A stretch of 64,000 nucleotides of DNA from Fodinibacter sp963811825 (lineage in GTDB: Bacteria; Actinomycetota; Actinomycetes; Actinomycetales; Dermatophilaceae): positions 62,001-126,000 of the forward strand of contig CAWESS010000033.1 of the NCBI GenBank assembly GCA_963811825.1. Direction: 5' to 3'. Both the position numbers and the translations under genes were made by a program. Below are positions 59,710-64,000 of this stretch, piece after piece. The first letter of the stretch is position 1; every line of letters starts with the position of its first letter. Under the pieces are notes generated by a model. It was not told the origin of the DNA, searched no databases, and saw only the letters and a program-made list of their open reading frames with translations.

Positions 59710-61462
59710 TCAGGCGGCGGTGTCGTGGGGGTCGGGTGGGGTGGTGGTGTGGGTGCGGCCGGTCGGGGTGGCCCAGGTGCAGGTGCCGTCGGGGGTCATG
59801 GTCACGGTCCAGCCGGCGTGGTGCTTGAAGCCGTGGTGGGCCGGGCACAGGGCTTGGAGGTTGGCTTCGGTGGTCTCGCCGTGGGGGTGGGGGATGACGT
59901 GGTCGAGGTGGCAGCGGGTCGCGGGCACGGAGCAGCCGGGGAAGCGGCAGTGCCGGTCGCGGGCCCTGACCTTCGCGGCCAGGGCGGCATGGGGTCGGTA
60001 GGTGCGTCGCTGCTTTCGGGTGCCGTCGGCTGCGCCGGGGGTGGTGTCGGTGACGCGGACGCGGGTGTCGGGGTCGGCCAGCAGCGCGGTGACGTGTGCG
60101 GGCAGCAGGGCGGTGGCGCCGGGGGTCTGGACCAGCCCGGGGATGAACCACACGGGCGCGCCGGTCAGGTCGGTGACCGGGGCAGCGGCTGTCGGCGGAC
60201 TGGGCCCCGCGGTGGGCTGGTGGGCCAGGAAGGGGTTGGCGTCGGTTTCGAGCCAGGCGCCCAGGGTCAGGCCGTGGGTGCGTTCCAGGCGCCCCGCGGC
60301 CAGGGTCTCTCGGGTGACCTGGCCCAGGACGAGGTCGACCACGACCGCGTCACCCTCCGGGCCGCTGCCACCCCCTCCGCCACTGCTGCTGCCGCGCCTG
60401 TGGTACCGAACGCGGCCTCGGCAGCAGCCCGGGCGTCGCGACGCTGCACGAACGAGGCCGGTACCGGTCCCGCGGCGGCTGCCGGTGCGGTCGGCGGGCG
60501 CCGCCGCTGACGCCGGGGCGTGGGTGCCGGTCGCGACGGGCACGAGCAGGTCGACGACCGTCTCGCACGTGGGCGTTGCCCATGACCAGGTCACCCAGGG
60601 CGTCGAGGCGGGCCTGCTCCACCGTGCGCCGCTCGCTCGCGACGTCCGCGGGTCGGGACGCGGCGGATTCACGGTCAGCGGCCAGGTACTCCTGCGCCAA
60701 CGCGTCGATCGCCGCGAACATCCGCCGTGACAGCTCGTCGGGCATGTCCGCGGTCCACCGCATCACCCCGGTCACCTGCGAGGCCCCCACCCGCAGGCAC
60801 CGCCGCCGCGGCGCCCGCGCCTCACCCCGCTCCAGGGACTCCGGGTCCGCCTTCGCCGCCGCGCCCCGGGCCCGCTCCGCCAACCGCGGCTTCGGCAACC
60901 CGCACACGTCCCCGGCGTACAGGCGCGTCTCGAACTCCACCAGCTGCTCCGCACCCACGTCCGCGGCCGCCGCGACGACCGCGTCGACCCGCCACGGCTC
61001 GAGGTCACCGGCCAGCGCCAACCCCAACGTCGTCGGCAACTCCATCAGCGACCTCGCCCGGTTCAACCGGGTCCGCATCGTGCGCGGGCTGATCCGCAGC
61101 TCCGGCGCCAGCATCGACGCCGCGACGGACTCCGGGTCCGGCAACGCGATCGCCCCCCTGTCACCACGCCACACCCCACCCGAGGCCTCCACCGACTCCC
61201 GCAGCGCGTCCCGGGCGACCACCAGGTCGGCCGCGTGCGCCTCCTGCGCGTCCAGCACGTGCTCAGCGAACCGGTCGACCGCGACGGCCTGCAGCCCGAA
61301 CATCCACGACGACACCCGCTGCGTCGCGACGACCACCGCCTCCGCCGCGTCCACCGACAGGCCGCGCACGGCATCCGCGCTCATCGTGGACAACCACACC
61401 GCAAGCTCACCCGGCGGGCACGCCCGCACCTGGGTGACGCTCGGGAACCGGTCCATGTCCAT
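59710..61462 (-). CDS. DUF222 / HNH endonuclease domain protein, frameshifted
   Basis: About 580 residues from ATG 61462 or 61456. The DUF222 N-terminal region includes LPDPESVAASMLAPELRISPRTMRTRLNRARSLMELPTTLGLALAGDLEPWRVDAVV. The C-terminal HNH nuclease reads CRFPGCSVPATRCHLDHVIPHPHGETTEANLQALCPAHHGFKH. An indel near 60565 breaks it, and a compensating pair near 60480 and 60360 seems likely because another frame there gives a better alanine-rich helix. This family is common in actinomycetes in many copies and is often linked to mobile group elements. The role is unknown. Confidence 0.85.
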
Positions 61463-61586
61463 ACCCGAAACACTAGACGGCGACCACTGACAGCACCCCC
61501 GCCGAAAACGGCTGTCCCACAGCCGAACAGGTCACAACCAGGTCACGATCCAAGCCGCCCTGAGAACGCCAGCCCGAGAGGCAGGG

Positions 61587-61613
61587 GCAGATGTGACCTT
61601 TGGTCGAATCTGC
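61587..61613. terminator. Hairpin between kdpE and the HNH gene
   Basis: GCAGAT-GT-GACC-TTT-GGTC-GA-ATCTGC pairs as six plus four base pairs around a small internal loop. It lies 18 bases after the kdpE stop on the minus strand and may end the kdpDE transcript. It is also placed to act on the HNH gene promoter. Confidence 0.5.
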
Positions 61614-61630
61614 ACTTGCCGTGCCGCTCG

Positions 61631-62320
61631 TCACTCCAGGAGGCGGTAGCCGATGCCGGGCTCGGTGAGGATGTGCCTGGGCCGCGACGGGTCCGTCTCG
61701 AGCTTGCGTCGCAGCTGGTTGCCGTACACCCGCAGGTAGTTCGACTCCCGGCCGTACCCCGGACCCCACACGGCCTTCAACAGGTCGGCCTGCGTGACCA
61801 CCCGACCGCGATGCCGGGCCAGCTCACCGAGCAGGCGCCACTCCGTCGGGGTGAGGTGCACCGGCTCCCCGGCGCGGGTGGCGGTCAAGGTACCGAAGTC
61901 GATCGAGAACGCGTCCGTGTCGACGCGCGCGATGCCCGCGAAGGCCTCGCCCTCCACGCCCCCGCGCCGCAGTGCGGAGCGGACCCGAGCCATCAGCTCG
62001 TCCATCCCGAAGGGCTTGGTGACGTAGTCGTCCGCACCCTCGTCGAGGGCCTCGACCTTGTCGTCGGACTGCTGACGGGCCGACAGCACCACGACCGGCA
62101 CGCGTGAGCGCGCGCGCAGCCGACGCAGCACCTCGACCCCGTCGAGGTCCGGCAGCCCGAGGTCGAGGATCACGAGGTCGGGCGGAGCATCCTCGACGGT
62201 GGCGAGGGCATCCCGGCCGGTGCCGACCTCCTCGACCTCGTAGCCACGCGCCCTCAGGTTGATGCGCAGGGTCCGCCGGATCGTCTCGTCGTCGTCGACG
62301 ACCAGCACGCGCTCAGCCAT
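61631..62320 (-). CDS. kdpE: Two-component response regulator KdpE
   Basis: 229 residues from ATG 62320. The receiver domain has VLVVDDDETIRRTL, the phospho-acceptor Asp53 (LVILDLGLPD) and VVVLSARQQSDDKVEALDEGADDYVTKPFGMDELMARV. The OmpR-type winged helix follows (LTPTEWRLLGELARHRGRVVTQADLLKAVWGPGYGRESNYLRVYGNQLRRKLE). It activates the high-affinity K+ transporter kdpFABC, which must lie outside this window. It overlaps kdpD by eight bases. Confidence 0.94.
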   Translation of the reverse strand: MAERVLVVDDDETIRRTLRINLRARGYEVEEVGTGRDALATVEDAPPDLVILDLGLPDLDGVEVLRRLRARSRVPVVVLSARQQSDDKVEALDEGADDYVTKPFGMDELMARVRSALRRGGVEGEAFAGIARVDTDAFSIDFGTLTATRAGEPVHLTPTEWRLLGELARHRGRVVTQADLLKAVWGPGYGRESNYLRVYGNQLRRKLETDPSRPRHILTEPGIGYRLLE

Positions 62321-64000
62321 GGCGGTCCTCCTCGGCGCTCGGCAGCTCGATCACCATGGTGAGGCCTCCGCCGGGTGTCTGCTCCGCGGTGACCTCGCCA
62401 CCCATCGCCTCCGCGAGGCCGCGAGCCACCGCGAGGCCCAGACCCACCCCGTCCCCCGCCGGCGCGTCACCGTAGCGCTGGAAGGGCAGGAAGATCCGGT
62501 CGCGGCCGTCCTCAGGGACCCCTGGGCCGGTGTCGACCACACGCACCTGGATGCGGTTGCCCAGCCCGCTCGTCGTCACCCGCACCCGATCCGGCGGCGG
62601 CTGGTGGCGCAGGGCGTTCTCGACGATGTTGCCGATCACCCGGTCGAGCAGTCCGGGGTCGGCCACGACCAGCCTCGCTCCGGGGTCGAGCGACCACACG
62701 ACCCGGTCGTGCTCGGAGACGCCGGCCACCGCAGCCGGCACGACCTCCCCGAGGTCGACCGGGCGCGGCGCCGCCACCAAGGCCCCGGCCTGCAGCCGCG
62801 ACATGTCGAGGAGGTTGCCGATGAGCGCGTCGAGCCGGTCGGCGGAGTCCTCGATCGCCGCCTCGAGCTCGGCCTCGTCCTCGGCGGAGAAGGTGATCTC
62901 GGTCGAGCGCAGGCTGCCGATCGCCGCCTTGATGCCCGCGAGCGGCGTGCGCAGGTCGTGCGAGACCGCCGACAGCAACGCCGTGCGCGCCGAGCTGTCG
63001 CGAGCGAGCGCGTTGGCCTCTCCGACCGACCGCTGGAGAGCCTGCCGCTGGAGGATGGCTCCCGCATGGGTGGCGAAGGCAGCGAGCAGCCGACGCCGGT
63101 CGGCCGCCAGGCGCACCCCGACGAGCACGAGGTCGTGGTCGTCGTCGGCCTCGGCACGAACGACGTCATCGCCGGATGCCGGGAGCGCGCCACCCGCGGC
63201 GCCCTCACCTGACCTGGACACCACCTCCTCGGCGGTGTCGGCGCTCGCACGGCGGACGACGAGGGCCTCGTGCGGCACCGAACATGTCCACGGCCCGGTC
63301 GAGCAGCAGGGACATCTGGTCGGTGGAGCCGAGCAGGGTGTGGGTCAGCTCCGCGAGGGCGGCCGACTCCTGCTGGGCGGCGATCGCCGCTTCAGCTCGC
63401 CGGGCGCTGCGGTGCACGACGAAGGCGACGGCCGATGGCGACCGCACGAAGACGACGAGTGCGACGGCGTTCTGCGGGCTGGGAGATCGTCAGGGTGCCG
63501 ACCGGGTGGGTGAAGAACCAGTTGAGCAGGCAGCGAGGACGACACGGCCCGACGAGTGCCGGTCCGATGCCGCCGAGCAGCGCGACGAGCACGGTAGCAA
63601 CAGGTAGAGGGGGACGGTGAGGGGCAGGCCGGGGTCCTCGGGAAGCAGGACGAGCAGCGCGGTCAGCGGCGACCGGGCCGAGGAGGGCCGCGGCGTAGCC
63701 GAGACGAACTCGGCTGCGTCGGCAACGCTGCGCGTGGCACCCGCCAGCCGCGGCCGGCGGCGAAGGAGTGGGTCACGACGTGCACGTCGATATCGCCCGA
63801 GTGGGTGATGACCTCCTCGGTCGTGCTCGGCGAGAGCGAGGGTGCGCCACCGCGGGCCCTGGAGTGCTGCCGATCACGACCTGGGACGCGTTGACCCCGC
63901 GCGCGAAGTCGAGCACGGCCTCGGCGAGGTCCTCCCCGCTGACCGTGTGGAAGGACCCGCCCAGCTCGTCGGTGAGCCGGCGCAAGGTGGCGAGGCGCGG
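62313..64000 (-). CDS. kdpD: Sensor histidine kinase KdpD, 3' part, frameshifted and cut by window end
   Basis: The last ~560 codons of kdpD. Pieces in order from the window end are a UspA-like domain (LRRLTDELGGSFHTVSGEDLAEAVLDFARGVNASQVVIGS), the DUF4118 membrane region (VLVALLGGIGPALV, LLNWFFTHPVGTLTIS), a GAF-like part and the kinase core: H-box SAVSHDLRTPLAG, N-box NIVENALRH and G-box GVGLGLAVARGLAEAMGG. The pieces fall in several frames (indels near 63280, 63430-63560 and 63600-63850). It phosphorylates KdpE when K+ is low. Confidence 0.87.

Noticed and set aside
1..64000. CRISPR arrays, rRNA genes, intact prophage or intact insertion sequence
   Set aside because: I looked for regularly spaced direct repeats, rRNA-like conserved strings and full transposase or integrase genes and found none; only the IS110 scrap at 26227-26368 is mobile-element related.

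Overview
The window is high-GC DNA from an actinomycete, most likely a member of the Micrococcales such as an Intrasporangiaceae-type organism. This is inferred from the strong GC bias, GTG starts, many GTGA/ATGA stop-start overlaps, the frequent GGATGCCG/CGGCATCC strings, and the gene content (GuaB1-type GMP reductase, several LLM flavin/F420-type oxidoreductases, DUF222-HNH endonuclease, KdpDE, DasR-type GlcNAc control). No 16S rRNA gene is present, so genus is not called. About twenty otherwise well-conserved genes carry one or more single-base frameshifts. I treat most of these as sequence errors and annotate the gene across the break, stating where it lies.

Layout. 1-3.4 kb: cut-off protein, a two-repeat protein, a tRNA 3' fragment, an MDR oxidoreductase and a divergent OhrR-like regulator. 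3.5-9.1 kb: SDR with zinc ribbon, transglutaminase-like protein, then a leftward run of AGE epimerase, hexose-6-phosphate mutarotase and TerC, preceded by a yybP-ykoY-type manganese riboswitch. 9.2-17.3 kb: a seven-gene leftward operon (FAD oxidoreductase, DUF1365, CFA-type methyltransferase, SRPBCC, NAD(P)-binding protein, CPBP protease, photolyase), divergent from a B12-binding MerR photoreceptor-repressor of the CarH/LitR type. This reads as a light-controlled photoprotection and lipid-modification unit.

17.3-23.4 kb: DUF445 protein, guaB1, a PLP enzyme, a PHP/HhH protein and a GntR regulator, ending in a Glu-Asp-Phe tRNA cluster. 23.4-29 kb is a plasticity zone behind these tRNAs. It holds gene scraps (glycosyltransferase, SDR, FMN reductase, IS110 transposase, glutaminase) mixed with intact redox genes (MarR plus membrane protein, FMN reductase, the CE1758/CE1759-type LLM/FMN-reductase pair). 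29.1-33.7 kb: membrane and hydrolase genes.

33.7-45.3 kb is a sulfur region. Leftward lies cysP-cysT-cysW-cysA-Rrf2. Rightward from the same intergenic region lies a cysteine-codon-bearing leader ORF, a 2OG-Fe(II) oxygenase, metQNI, a beta-carbonic anhydrase (possibly COS hydrolase-like) and a GCS2 ligase. Converging on these are cysteine dioxygenase and rhodanese, again behind a cysteine-codon leader ORF. 45.3-49.4 kb: a P-loop kinase/LLM fusion, a membrane protein, an HpcH-type aldolase and a lysine-rich-tail protein. 48.6-54.7 kb: a GlcNAc unit (GntR/UTRA repressor, nagE-type PTS, nagB, nagA) with DasR-like operators. 54.5-56.6 kb: a damaged PIN/Phd toxin-antitoxin module, a DUF3800 remnant and degenerate DNA. 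56.6-64 kb: ATP-dependent DNA ligase, a DUF1989/YqcI-YcgG pair, a DUF222-HNH protein, and kdpE with the 3' part of kdpD, cut by the window end.
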